Source: Charina bottae
Taxonomy: Eukaryota > Chordata > Lepidosauria > Squamata > Charinaidae
Assembly: GCA_023362775.1 (NCBI GenBank)
Contig: JALMGJ010000001.1
Span: 63,870,001 to 63,934,000 of the forward strand
Direction of reading: 5' to 3'
DNA length: 64,000 nt
Shown: positions 1 to 11,712 of the stretch, in pieces
Layout of the letters: every line of letters starts with the position of its first letter
Position numbering within the stretch: position 1 is the stretch's first letter
The notes under the pieces: generated by a model
The model's input: only the letters and a program-made list of their open reading frames with translations
Database searches by the model: none
Told to the model about the DNA's origin: nothing
Position numbers and translations under genes: made by a program

Positions 1-901
1 CCGCTGCCTCCTATATAATTGGTGAATTGGTGTGTAAAAACAATAGGAAACTACATAAAACCGGAGGAGGGGGGGAGGCAAACTTATGTGGAGACAAAAC
101 ATTTGATCCCAGGACAGTATTGTCTACTACCCTGAAAGGAGGAACTCTTCAGAGATACCGTAGTTCTTGCCACTCCCTAGCTGCCCTTTTTCACCTGAGA
201 TTGAAATTTGGACAATCTACAAGGAAACCGATATGCTGTCAGAGCTATGATCCCTCTCCAAAGTATACCTGAAGTGAGCTGATAGCGGTGCCTACTGCAG
301 GGGTGTCCCCAGGGAGGGGGCCAAAATAGTCAAGATGGAGACCACAGCCATATGATTGAAACCCTGACCGTTTTTACCTGCATCATGAACTTGGCCTGTT
401 GGAAAAAGACCTCAACATTCCCCCAGCTTTTTACTGGCTGCTTCACACACTATAGTAAGCTTGGATAGTGTTAACACTGTTTTAATGAAATAACACAGTT
501 TGCTGGGTTTGCACCACACACTGAACCATATCCTGAACCATATAAGCAAGCCATACATATTGGTGTGGTTTGCATAGCAGACTGAATTGTAAAAAAAAAA
601 ACTAACCACAGGTTAAAATCAATCACGTTTGTTGCATTGTATGAACATAAGCACATAGTCATGACTTACCCTTTGCCTCCGTAAAAGGATTTTGAATGAG
701 TACCTATACCACAGAGTTTCTGCGATCCTTAAAGTTTTGCACTTTTCAGATAAAAGCCTCTCGTTTTTGATCGCACATCACATGTTTACTAATACGGTTA
801 AATATTATGGCATAGGAGAGAAATCTATCAAGAAATTTATAGCACAAATTGATGTGTGTCATTTACACATGTTGACAGACTTCAGCTGACTTCATATTGA
901 C
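1..901. other. Unrecognised non-coding sequence
   Basis: I see no coding exon and no repeat family that I can name here. The short open frames have no recognisable domain. It probably belongs to the intergenic region downstream of DTL. Confidence 0.5.
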
Positions 902-917
902 TGACTTCAGACTTTAA

Positions 918-1246
918 AAAGGTAAAGGTAAAGGTTCCCCCTGCACATTTGGCCAGTTGGGGCCGGTGCTCATCTCCGTTTGTTAGCTGAAGAGCCAGCG
1001 TTGTCCAAAGACGCTTCCGCGGTCATGTGGCCGGCATGACGCGCGTGGAACGCTGTTACCATCCCACCAAAGTGGTACCTATTAATCTACTTGCATTTGC
1101 ATGCTTTCGAATTGCTAGGTTGGCAAGAGCTGGGGCGAGCGCAGGAGCTCACTCCGTCACGCAGGACTAGGGATTTGAACCTCCGAACTTGTGATCTTCT
1201 GATCGACAAGCCTGGCGTCTTACCCGTTGAGCCACCACGCCCCACA
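918..1246 (-). mobile_element. tRNA-derived SINE with BovB-like tail (Sauria-type), copy A
   Basis: Read on the minus strand, the element begins with a tRNA-like head. It has an A-box-like stretch (TGGCTCAACGGGTAAGACGC) and a B-box-like stretch (GGTTCAAATCC), and it ends in ACCTTT repeats. It is flanked by a 16-bp direct repeat (902-917 and 1247-1262, TGACTTCAGACTTTAA), the target-site duplication expected for LINE-assisted insertion. Other copies in this window retain a GAGTCGGACACGACTGCAC segment near the 3' end that resembles the BovB LINE 3' end; here that part is diverged. The name Sauria-type is inferred from architecture, not from a database match. Confidence 0.85.
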
Positions 1247-1325
1247 TGACTTCAGACTTTAACTGAATAATAGTTAATGTGTAGTCAGTCAACGATAAGC
1301 TGAGAAGATGCAAAATGACTTACAT

Positions 1326-1595
1326 CAGAGCTTTCCAAACTGTGTGTCGCGACACAAAAGTGTGTCACCACACACAGTCTGGTGTGTCGCCACACAACCC
1401 GGAAGTGCTGATCATCATCACCGCTTCCGGGTTTTCCCGCGGCGACACACCAACAGCAGCGCGCAAAACCCGAAAGCGGAGCAGCGCCTCCGGGTTTTTG
1501 TGCGCTGCCGCAAATACGGCACTTCCGGATTTTCCCGCCGCGACACACCAACGCTGGTTGGTGTGTCGCTGCGGGAAAAACTTTGGAAAGCCCTG
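1326..1595. mobile_element. hAT-type MITE, GC-rich subfamily
   Basis: This is a 270-bp non-autonomous DNA transposon. Its terminal inverted repeats are CAGAGCTTTCCAAAC at the left and TTTGGAAAGCCCTG at the right. It lies between exact 8-bp duplications ACTTACAT (1318-1325 and 1596-1603), which fits the hAT superfamily. The interior is CpG-rich and repeats a CCGGGTTTT(C)CCCGC / CGACACACCAAC module. It has no transposase. The short open frames on both strands are by-products of the GC-rich core. Confidence 0.9.
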
Positions 1596-1603
1596 ACTTA
1601 CAT

Positions 1604-3770
1604 GATCTGCTTTACTCCATGCAGAAATATCCATTAGTCTGCTCAATCCAGAGTGTTTACAATGCCTGATTGTGAATATACCTCTTATGGTTCAAATGTG
1701 AAACTTGGTTAAGTTGGTGAGAAGGTATTTCTAATCTTAGTAGTTTTAAAAATATTAACAATGAAAATCTTAATGAAACTATCAGTAATGGAGGCAAAGC
1801 AGTAGAATTACAAGTCGAACTCCAGTCTCAAAATTTGTTTGTATTGTGGGCTGTATTCAGTTGTAACTTAAGCAGCCATAACTCTTCCTTAAACTAAGCA
1901 GAGGCTGAATGTAACTATGCATTCTGAGTATCAAATTAATGTTAGTTTTCTCTAGGTTAAACCCAACTAGAATTGTAACTTTTAAAAATATGTTAAAAAC
2001 AATGGCCATGACAAGGGATGTGAAACAATATTATTTTTTGAAAGTGATTGCAACCCCCACAAACAAACAAAAGCCCTATGAGAAAATAAATGTTCATATT
2101 TTCTATGGAAAAGAGTGCAGTATGCATGAAAACATATTGTGGCATATATTAATTTGTGGTTCCTGGTCTGCTTGTCATGATGCCCGGGGAAGAATTCTGG
2201 AGAACTCAAAAAGCTACACATATTTTTGTGACCTTAACTGTTTAATATGGCTTTCTACATTCCACACCATGCATTATGGTTGAAGATCATTCAATGGCCT
2301 GTTAGAACCAGTGAATGGAGCAGAGCTTAACGTTGTATAAACTTGTGCATAGAAAAAGGAATATTGTTTAAAAACACAGCCTATGAGCACGTTAAAGAGA
2401 TCCAGGTTCTTATTCTTACACTTTTAGCCCACCCAAACATAAAGAAACACACACTTAGACATTGCAGGTACAAAAAGTAAGTACAAAAGAGTTCTTACGT
2501 TTATTTTGTCCAGGTACAGCCATTTCAGTAGAAAAATTATTTCAGTTCTTCTTTCTGTTCCCTAAACTGCATACCTTTGGCCCTGTTTGCTACCAGAGGC
2601 TGCGTGGAGAAAGGGGAAAAACCTCTGGAGTTGAGGCCTAGCACATCGCCTCTCCATGGAAGGAGCTAAGGCACATGTGTCCTACCCCGTTGGTGGAAGA
2701 ATCAGAGAGAGAGAGGAAGTGGGATGGGCAAGCAGCTTTCTCTAGCAGTTTGCCTCCTAGAGCAATCACCCATATGCTAATGAGACATGCTTGATTTGCC
2801 GGATCCCAACAATGGTGTCCCCATGCCTATAAATGTCCTAGATAGAGTATAATAGATATTCCAATACCCTTTCCAGAGACAACTTAACAGTTGTGTGAAG
2901 TAGAGAACGCATATGCCTTTACTCTTTGTGTGTGTGTGTTTATCCTGTTTAGCAGAGAAAAGAACAATATTTTTCCTTCACAAAGTAAAAGGTAAAAAGG
3001 TCAAGTAAAGGTACAGATAGCCATAGGCATCTTAAATCATACTTTAGGGAATGGAGCAACTAAAACTGGACTGACTAGCCTAGGAGCAAGGAATGGGGGT
3101 AAGGAGAGTCGAAAAGATGCATTTGTTTTGTAGGCTGGACTTTTAAAGAGTTTTTTTTCAGGGGGACAAGATAGAAGTTGCTTTGGGGCTAGCCCTGCTG
3201 GCTTCTAAGCCCTGAAAACTGTTGTTCAACCTGCATTTTTCTAAATAGTTTATTACCCAGTTAGTGAAAGTCTCTGGTACTTTAATGGGTGTGGTCAAAA
3301 AAGTCAAAATGGCAGCTGCAAACTGCATGATCAAAGCCTTGTGTACATTGCTTATGTGCATATAGAACAGATATGGGGCTTCAATTGACCCCCTTTTCCC
3401 CTGGATGCCCTTGTGCTATTTTGCAGCTGTCACTGTTTGGAAAAGAGGTATCACAGAATAGATGTGTTTGTAACACAATTTCATTAGGCTGTTTGTAATG
3501 GTATATAGCCTGTTAGAAGCATGAGGCCACAGACTAGGAGTAAGCAATCTTTTGATGACCAGAAGATGTGTCTGCAAGGTATAGTAAAAAAAAGTCAAGA
3601 TGGCTACAACAGTGCAATCATGACACACGTAAAAATCAAGCAGAGCTTCAATCGCACCATCGTGGCTGCCATCTTTATTTTTTTGAGCATATCCTGCAGA
3701 CACCCCTGACAAGCAGCTAACTGTTTTTTTAGGGCTAGGATTCACAATGCAAAATTATGGGGCCAAGACC
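1604..3770. other. Unrecognised non-coding sequence
   Basis: No exon or named repeat was recognised. It includes a short TG dinucleotide run near 2930. Open frames up to 114 codons show no family resemblance and have the A/T-rich composition of surrounding non-coding DNA. Confidence 0.5.
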
Positions 3771-3778
3771 CTGTAGAG

Positions 3779-4037
3779 CAGAGCTTTCCAAACTGTTCAT
3801 GTTGGTGACACACTTTTTAGACATGCATCATTTCGTGACACACTCTTACAGCAGGGCACAAGGCAGGCACTAGGACCTGCGCGGAATCACAGGAGGTTTG
3901 GAGGCAGCAAGGCACAAGGCAGGCACTAAGACCTGCGTGGAATCCTTGCAGGGCTTGGAGGCAGCAGCAGCTGCAACACACCCAGACACTGCAGCCGACA
4001 CACTAACGTGTCGTGACACACAGTTTGGAAAGCTCTG
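3779..4037. mobile_element. hAT-type MITE, second subfamily
   Basis: Terminal inverted repeats CAGAGCTTTCCAAACTG and CAGTTTGGAAAGCTCTG are perfect mirror images. The flanking 8-bp duplication is CTGTAGAG (3771-3778 and 4038-4045). The interior carries the repeated phrase AGGCAGGCACTAGGACCTGC and GTGACACAC motifs. It shares ends with the element at 1326 but has a different core. It is in the opposite orientation to the copies at 9478 and 63777. Confidence 0.9.
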
Positions 4038-4093
4038 CTGTAGAGGTTTTTCATGACTTGGGGGAAAAATTGGGGATGTTCTTGTTTTTCGTT

Positions 4094-4325
4094 AGGCCAG
4101 TTTGGTCTAGTGGTTAAGGTGCTGGGCTAGAAACCAGGAGACTGAGAGTTCTAGTCCCGCCTTAGGCATGAAAGCCGGCTGGGTGACCTTGGGCCAGTCC
4201 CTCTCTCTCAGCCCAACTCACCTCACCTCATAGGGTTGTTGTTGTGGAGAAAAGTATTAGGTATGTTCGCCGCCTTGAGTTATTTATAAAAATAATAAAG
4301 GCGGGATAGAAAATAAATAAATAAA
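4094..4325 (+). mobile_element. tRNA-derived SINE with L2/CR1-like A/T-rich tail
   Basis: The head contains tRNA promoter-like boxes (TGGTCTAGTGGTTAAGG, then GTTCTAGTCCC about 35 bp later). A middle part with the phrase GGGTGACCTTGGGCCAGTC follows. The 3' end is AAGGCGGGATAGAAAATAAATAAATAAA-like, resembling the tail of L2/CR1 LINEs. Other copies are at 57513-57710 (minus) and, for the head, at 41449 and 43299. No clear target-site duplication was found. Confidence 0.8.
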
Positions 4326-4330
4326 ATATG

Positions 4331-5993
4331 TTGTGCATATTTTAGGACTTAAACTACCCTTTATGGATATTTCTCACTTCAAAATGGCAGGAAACTGGGC
4401 CAACTGTTTTTAGCAGCTATGGTCCAAGATGGTTCTCGGGCTGTAAAAAGGGGGCTTGGAGGCTACCTGCAGCCCTGGTGCTTCGGTTTTAAAAATGGAG
4501 GGAAGGTGAATGTTCCTTTATCCAATTATAGAGCTGTTGGCATACAGCACTTGATCACCTATTTACATCAATCCCTTCCTTAAGCTGCTGGGCTGCAGAG
4601 CAGCTTTGCAAAAGTAATAAGCAAGGAAAGTCTAAATTATCTTTGCTATGACAAGACGTGGGTATCATAAAATTCCACAAGGCATTACAGTTCAGAGATC
4701 CTGGTCAAACCTCAATTTGGCCCTTGGGATGATGCAGAAGGTTCAAGCATCCTGCCCTTTCCTTTTTCCTGTCCCAGTTCCTTCTCTACTTGGGCCAGTA
4801 CATCTAGAGTTGGTTATATTTGAGTTGAGTGAACAAAACCACAACTGACCAAGTTCACACAACATTCTAGAGGGCTGCAACATCCTACAGTGTAGGACCA
4901 GGATTTTTTTCCCTCCTAGTATTTTTGCAGGGAGCTTACATTATGTTTTTAAAAAGATGTTTAATGGTTTCATTATTTCTTTGTGTATTTCCTGCAGAGA
5001 ACCATGTCACCAAATCATGGCAACTGAACTTACAGGCAGCTTTGGAATAAATAAAACAGGTTTGGTGCAGTGGCCTTTAGGATTCCACCCAGCTGTAAAC
5101 CTTAAACTATATATAGTATCACAATGGTTGGGTTCATATATTGTGGCAAGGTGACTGGGATTTATAGAACTTGGGATCCCAACACATCTGGAGGGCAACA
5201 GGTTAGGAAAAGCTTGGTTATGGCAATGTGTGAACCCAGCCGTAGTTTGCAATTACAAAGAGTTTGCAATTAGAATGAGGGGGAGAGGAATGGATCTAAG
5301 TTGGCTGGTAGGTAGAGTTCAGAATTCTTATCTACAGATCAAATACTGTATATTATTTCATTGATTACAACCAGCTTCAGGAGATCCAGTGTTGTTTCAT
5401 AACCATAGGGAACTTGATCTAAGGAGCACTGTTTCAAGAAATCCTCACAAACTGCAGGGAGAATGTGTCAATACAAAATATCCGTTAAGGATTTTTAAGA
5501 AGCTCCTGAGAGCAGCTCTAGTTTTTGAGGCAGAACATTTATATCTAAAGTTCTCTAAATCTTTCAGTAAGTTACTCTGATAACCAGTGCTGGCATCTGA
5601 CAGGCACAATGAAATGGCAAAAAATTAGAAATCTTCTGATTTTTTAAAATGTCTACTCTTTGCTTATGTATACGTTTATGATTCATGCAGCATGAAATAA
5701 AATGTTAAAGTAATGCTAGTTAATGAAGCAATCAGAGGAGAAAGAGGGTGGAGGGAGATTAAAGGAAAGTCCCAACTGAGAATGGCCAAATGGAACTGGT
5801 TAGTGAGTTAATAAAAATACAAGCTGCCTAATAGGCCACTCCATCAGCACGCAACAAATCATTTGAGTTGCTGCCTCCTCCCACTGGTAATTTAACAGCC
5901 AGGAAGTATGTGGGATCTTATTTGACTATCAGTCACCTAATGGACTAGTTTTGTCATGTAGAAAGAAATGTAATTCAAACTGGAGACGAAAAC
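4331..5993. other. Mostly unrecognised sequence with a DNA-transposon scrap
   Basis: No exon was recognised. About 5150-5235 holds a decayed fragment (phrase CACATCTGGAGGGCAACAGG) of a common amniote palindromic DNA-transposon repeat. The rest shows nothing I can name. Confidence 0.45.
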
Positions 5994-6008
5994 AATCCAG
6001 CATTGCCT

Positions 6009-6200
6009 GTGGCTTGAATCATGTCAACTGGATTTCTATTTTCTTAGTGGAAACGTTTCACTCCTTATCCAAGGAGCTTCTTCGACTGAAGAAGCTCCTT
6101 GGATAAGGAGTGAAACGTTTCCACTAAGAAAATAGAAATCCAGTTGACATGATTCAAGCCACAGACTGTTCCACCTGGATGACTGAGAACCTTCATAGAC
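6009..6200. mobile_element. Penelope-like element, short inverted-repeat insertion
   Basis: The insertion is an almost perfect palindrome. A left arm of about 75 bp (6009-6085) is the reverse complement of the right arm (6088-6165), with only a few bases between them. A further approximately 35-bp tail ending CTTCATAGAC occurs on the right only. Flanking direct repeats AATCCAGCATTGCCT (5994-6008 and 6201-6215) show it inserted as a unit. The arm sequence is the terminal region of the GIY-YIG-encoding PLE at 59866-61446, so this is a coding-less relative. Confidence 0.85.
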
Positions 6201-6215
6201 AATCCAGCATTGCCT

Positions 6216-9200
6216 ACAAGAGCTTTTAAAATATATTGAACTGGATGGATGGCAGAGTAGAAACTGCTTTATTTCTTGTATACCACATACCACAGCCCAC
6301 TGTTTAGTTATTACTTTCAGTATTGATCAGTACGATTAAGGACAGTGATACTTTCCATTGGTAACTGGCATCTATTCAAAATTTTAATTTGTTCTAAATT
6401 GATTAAAGAGACAACCCTGAAAATGAGATACCACCAGTTACATACAGAAAATAAGATAATTTGGATGTTGAAAAAGTTTTATTCCAAGTCCAATGTATTT
6501 TGAAAAAAATCCTTCCACAGGGACACACTTTGAACAGCCATTTTATTTCCAAGGGATGCAATACAATGACATTCTGAAATTGAGAATTATTATAGGAAAT
6601 GTGCTGTCGAATAATTTTTCTAAAATCCCCTGGGCTTGGAATAAACTCTATGCTCATACTAGATATGGTCATTGTTCCAGGAAGGAGAAGGCAAATGGAA
6701 AGAATTATTTTAAAACTTGCAAAAATGCCAGCCATGCTTCTGTTGTCTCTGGCAACAACCCGTTAACCAAAAGAGATTATGTTGAAGATGTCTCCACACC
6801 ATCCAGAGGACGTCAACCACAACAGCTGAACTGGAGATGTGGTTATTATGTCCCTCTCCCCAGCACACACAATAAGCAACATCACTGTAACATCCTTTTG
6901 TACAAAATGCCCTTTCGCCATAGTTCCTTTTTCAGAGCTTTGTAAGTTTTAAGTGAGCACAATATAAGGAGAAGAATAAATAGCTGCATGCCTTACATCC
7001 TGTCATTTGAGTTAAGATCTCTATGAAAAAAAATGCTAGCTTGGCAATGGTGCATTTCAGCATCATACTTAATTGCCCTCTTAAGACATAATGGATGTAT
7101 TTCCTACTGTTATGTCAATGTGTAGCACACAACCACTATATCAACCTAATTAGTCGACAGTACACAGTGTCTGCATCCTTTGCACCTTACAGGCTTCACT
7201 GTGAGATCACAAAATCCACCATAGATCTACTTGGTAGATTCCTGTCAGTCCCACTAGATGGATCTCATCAGGAAATCAACTCTAAAGGCTAAAACTACTT
7301 TTACATTGAGATCAACTAAATAACAGAATCTTGGATGTCTGATTGTGCTGTACCTCCTCCTCTTATACCTCAATAAATTAGGGAGATATCTGAGCTGCTT
7401 TTGAATACAGCATTATCTGTTTTGGACTTTAAAATGCTTTGGCCTCTTTTGTCTAAGCCACAGCTCCTGCATATCTTTGTCAAGGTCATTTTCCTTACTC
7501 TCCACAATTCCTAACGATTAAGGCTGCCATAACTAGGATTTCCATTCCCCGAATGTATCTTTGGCAGAAGATACCAGATGATCATCCTAAAATGAAGAGT
7601 TTTAGCAATGTTGCCCTAAAAACCTTGGGTAATGGACACGTGATTGTGGCTATCATGCTGTCTCAGCCAAAATACTACCATCTTGGGTTCCTGGAAACTG
7701 AGACTTGTACCCCATATTTGTTATATGTTACATGCCCTCCACTTTTGGAAAATCCAAATGGTAGCTATTTTTAATTTAATTCAGATGACACGGTAAATCA
7801 AAAGGTTGGTTAAAAATCTGTGCACAATGGGAGGCATAAAGATGGAGTGCATGCTTGTTAACTGATTTTTTTTAGTTGAGCATGTTCTACAAACACCACC
7901 TTAATGTGAACTAATTTCCTCTCGCTCTGCCCCAAAACTTCCACATACAGTATCTTTAAGAAACTCACCTATATACCTACCTGCTCCTTCATGCCAATCA
8001 ACTAATCCTGAATGGGAAGATATCCTCTACCAGCAATACATTGGCAGAGACTAAGCACACACCTACGTTTAAACCTATTTAGTCCACTTTCACATTGCCT
8101 TGGCATGTCATGCTGAAAAAGTTTTGCAGTTGCACAAATTCTAGGAAAAACACATCTCCTGTTGGACTGACAGAAATTCAGTCAGAAAGTGCATGAAACA
8201 CAGGGCACTAAGCAACCGAGAAATCTTCCCCTAGTCGCCAGCTCCTGTTGTATAAAACCTCACAGAGCAATTGTTTAAAATGTTTAGGGTCTATTTTAAA
8301 AAATGAATTATTTCTGGGCTTATGTTCTGCCACATTTGCCTGCAGAAAGGAAAAAAATCCATTTTTGGCCAAGGTGCATATTCTTCTAAAAAAAGCAGAA
8401 CTGGAGAGGTTACACAACATTCACTCAGCACAGTACGAATGTGGTTGCCTAGCAACAAGAAGGAAATGTATTGGAAAGCGAGGCAGGCTTTAGATAAAGG
8501 AGAGCCTCTTTAGGGTGGGAGAGCTGAGTTTGCCCTGACCAAAATATATATTTCCTGTGATTGCAGATAAAACATTTTGCAGTCTGCCTACAATGCCCCA
8601 TGGGCTGTTTTTTGTAGCACTTCATGAAGACTCCATTTGGGAGAAGAGACAACTATTTGGGCCACCCTTCCTCCAAGGAGATCAGAATGTCATGCAGGGC
8701 TCCCTCAGCCTCCATTTTATCCTAATAATTCTGGGAAGCATGGCTAGACTGGAAAATGGTGACTCATCCAGACTCACCTACTATAGAAAGGTTTGTGACC
8801 AAGGAGAAAACCAAACAGGATTTAGAAGAAAGCCAATTCTGCCATGCCCTGAGCCTGGTTCCAGGAAAGCCAAGCCCTTGCTATCTGCAGTTGCAGAGTC
8901 CAGACTTCTCATCTGCAAAATCACATTTCTCAGCCATAAATGTAATTTATTGCCAGTGAAATAGGGTTTTGTTGATCATTACATGCTAGTTTTATAGTTC
9001 TGGGGCCTGGTAGGTATTTACGGGGCTGCTCTTGATAGCCTGACAGATGATTTCTAAGACTGTCACCACAATCTTTTGGGGAGTTATCCCATGCCTGTAG
9101 GTTGGGTCCATGAGGCAACCATGGCAATGGAGCAAGAATCTGCTATATTTGCATGCCAGTAAAAGTATGATGTAAATATATTGGATGTTTCGTGATGTAA

Positions 9201-9293
9201 TAAATAAAAATGAGAGCAGCAATTATTGTCAGGAAGTTTTTGAGACTACTGTACACAAAAAGCCTCTTACTGTATTAAGAGTTAATCTAAAGC
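6216..9293. other. Unrecognised non-coding sequence
   Basis: No exon or named repeat was recognised. Open frames of 150 codons (6493-6945) and 135 codons (8557-8964) lie here but have no domain, signal or family that I recognise. I treat them as chance. Confidence 0.45.
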
Positions 9294-9408
9294 AGTGTTC
9301 CCAAATGCATTGTCCCCCCAGCTGTTATGGACTCACCTGGGCATGCTGGCTTGGGATTTTGGAATTGAAGCATAATGCTACTTGAGGGCACCCAGTTGGG
9401 GAAGGCTG
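9294..9408. mobile_element. Fragment of palindromic amniote DNA-transposon repeat
   Basis: It starts CAGTGTTCCC and ends GGGGAAGGCTG. The internal phrases GAGGGCACCCAGTTGGGGAAGG and GGGATTTTGGAATTGAAG match the general pattern of a widespread hAT-like MITE (ends such as CCCAACCTGGTGCCCTCCAGATG). No clear 8-bp duplication was found. Other scraps of this kind lie near 5150, 16238, 16446, 40463 and 56935. Confidence 0.55.
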
Positions 9409-9477
9409 GACTCAGCAAGAAATGAATGCATTGTTATATATGGAAAAAGATAGTCATCTTAAATATATTTACTAGTG

Positions 9478-9745
9478 CAGAGGTTTCCAAACTGTGTGTT
9501 GCAACATGTTAGTGTGTCGGCTGTAGTGTCTGGGTGTGTTGCGGCTGCTGCTGCCTCTGAGCCCTGCCAGGATTCCGCGCAGGTCCTAGTGCCTGCCTGC
9601 CTTGTGCCTTGCTGCCTCCAAACCTGCCCTGCCAGGATTCCGCGCAGCTCCTAGTGCCTGCCTTGTACCCTGCTGTAAGAGTGTGTCGCGAAACGATGCG
9701 TGTCTAAAAAGTGTGTCACCAACATGAAAAGTTTGGAAAGCTCTG
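9478..9745. mobile_element. hAT-type MITE, second subfamily
   Basis: Ends are CAGAGGTTTCCAAACTG and AGTTTGGAAAGCTCTG. The 8-bp target duplication is TACTAGTG (9470-9477 and 9746-9753). The core contains two tandem versions of a CCTGCCAGGATTCCGCGCAG phrase. It belongs to the same subfamily as the elements at 3779 and 63777. Confidence 0.9.
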
Positions 9746-9769
9746 TACTAGTGCTTTGGAAATATAGTA

Positions 9770-10450
9770 ATAATAATTTTTATTTATGGCCAAAAGAACC
9801 AAATAACAAAGTACAGATATAATTTAAAAATTTGGCATAGAACAGTTTAAGAAATAAAATAAATTAATAGGTACTACATAAAACATTTAAAATTCAGACT
9901 TGTTAATTTATTAGCAAAGACCTTGTTTTTATAGCCATAGTTAAAAATTTGGCTGTTAGTATTGTAACTTTAGGATTTTTATACAAGTGTCAAATGTTAA
10001 CATATTTGGAAATACCTCTTCCTGGTCTTGATTTTAAAATAGGCCAGATAATATCCTGTCGAAAACTCATAATGCAATGAATATGATCCATAGTTTCAAG
10101 GTCAGTACCATTATATGGCCTTTTTTGAGAGATGGGAATATTTTGAAATCTACTGTATAACTTAATTTGATGGCAACACATTTAATCTGGTTTTGCTTAA
10201 ATATAAACTGCTAAAATATATAGGGAGCTGAAGAGTGTAATTGTACTCTATTCCAAAGGTCAGGGGTGAATAGCAACCATCAACCTATAATTTAAAACTT
10301 GCTAAATAATGATAAAGGTGTCAGTTTCATCCAATGTTACTCTCCTGTTGCTTTTCAGGAAGGCAATTATACATTTAAGATTGTTTGTTCAGAACACCTA
10401 AATAGTTATTTAGGTACAGTTTTAAATGCAACTCAACCCTTAAATTTTAG
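9770..10450 (-). mobile_element. Decayed LINE 3' fragment with zinc-binding RT tail
   Basis: On the minus strand the frame at 10181-9990 reads ETMDHIHCIMSFRQDIIW followed by PILKSRPGR. This resembles the zinc-binding C-terminal segment (zf-RVT type) of LINE ORF2 proteins, where an ETxDHIL motif precedes a cysteine/histidine pair. Downstream, toward 9770, the sequence becomes A/T-rich like a 3' UTR. Clade and exact limits are not resolved. Confidence 0.45.
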
Positions 10451-11705
10451 ATAATGTATAATAGAAGATTGGGGGGGGGGTTTACAGAAAAAGTAAATGC
10501 TTTGGAAATAATTTGGAAAAGTGCTTTGGAACATGAAGGAACTTTAATATAGCAGCTGTTAGCAACTCTTTAAAGCAGTCTGTCTTTTTCCAGGGTTGCA
10601 CAGCTACCCTGTGTAGCTGGCATGTGATCCTGGTAAAAGACATAGGTTCTTTAAAGAATTGCACACAGGTACCGTATGTGCATGCCCCCATGCACTACGA
10701 AGCACCTTCAGTTATCTTTTTTTTTTTTTTTTTACAAAAGTGGCATGATATTGGCATAGATAAGAAGGAAGCAATGCTTTATTTAGTGCATGGACGAAAA
10801 GGATCGCTGTACTTTGGTGTAATTTGTGGCTACTTACACATTGCTAACAATTAGAAATGCATGGCACAAAAAAGTTCATTTATTTCTCCTTCACACACAA
10901 ACACAGCTAATTTTTAAAGAAGCATGGCTAGAAATAATTTAAATGGAAATATCATGCATCTCACCATAGTGGGTAAGATTGTCACAAGAAACTAATAGGC
11001 CTCCTCAGACTGTTGCCCAGGGCAGGGGATGGGCAATATCATAGCTGTTGGTCACCCTTCTTGTGCTTTTTTACACCATATTCAGACAGGCTACCCTTGA
11101 AATAAAGGATACCTCAAACAGAGGACTGTCTACTGACTTACCTTTGAATTGAACAATAAACAAAATGGCCATCTTTGTATTATGCAACTGATGGACCAAA
11201 GAGGTGAACTTATCGGTGTGGCTGGGCAGAATCGCTGTGAAGCTATTCTTTCAAATTAATCTGCATTAAAAAGAATAAGCTACAACAGACCACACTGACA
11301 GCCCAGATCCTCTCTTCATATGCGAACTAGCCAGAAATAGAACCTAGAATTCCTTCCGATGCTACAGCTTATCCACATAACACATCCCACTCCTTTCCCA
11401 TCTGTCTGATCCCACTCAAGGAAAGTCAGTTCATCTGGATAACCCAGTGCCAACTTAAGCCATTCTTCTGCCTCTGCTAATAGACACGAGGGGCAGGAGG
11501 AAATCCTCCAGTGAGCAACTGCAAACAAAAGACACATCACCCAAAATGCAAGGGACAATTATTTTAGATAAACTTGTAGGTGAATTGAGGGGAGCAGGTA
11601 TTGCTAGGATTTTACATATAAAATCAGCCAAATAATAATAAGACAACTACTAGCCATGATATGATCCATAGACAACATAGCCAAAATTAATGAAACCCAG
11701 TTCTG
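10451..11705. other. Unrecognised non-coding sequence
   Basis: Only simple features are visible: a G run near 10471 and a T run of about 19 bases near 10719. No exon was recognised. Confidence 0.45.
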
Positions 11706-11712
11706 ACTTCTG

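Noticed and set aside
1308..1646. Overlapping open frames on both strands
   Set aside because: They are produced by the GC-rich, stop-poor core of a hAT MITE.
6493..6945. 150-codon plus-strand open frame
   Set aside because: No recognisable domain, promoter context or splice framework, and the composition matches surrounding non-coding DNA. I treat it as chance.
8557..8964. 135-codon plus-strand open frame
   Set aside because: No family resemblance. It overlaps a second long frame in another phase, as expected in repeat-like sequence.
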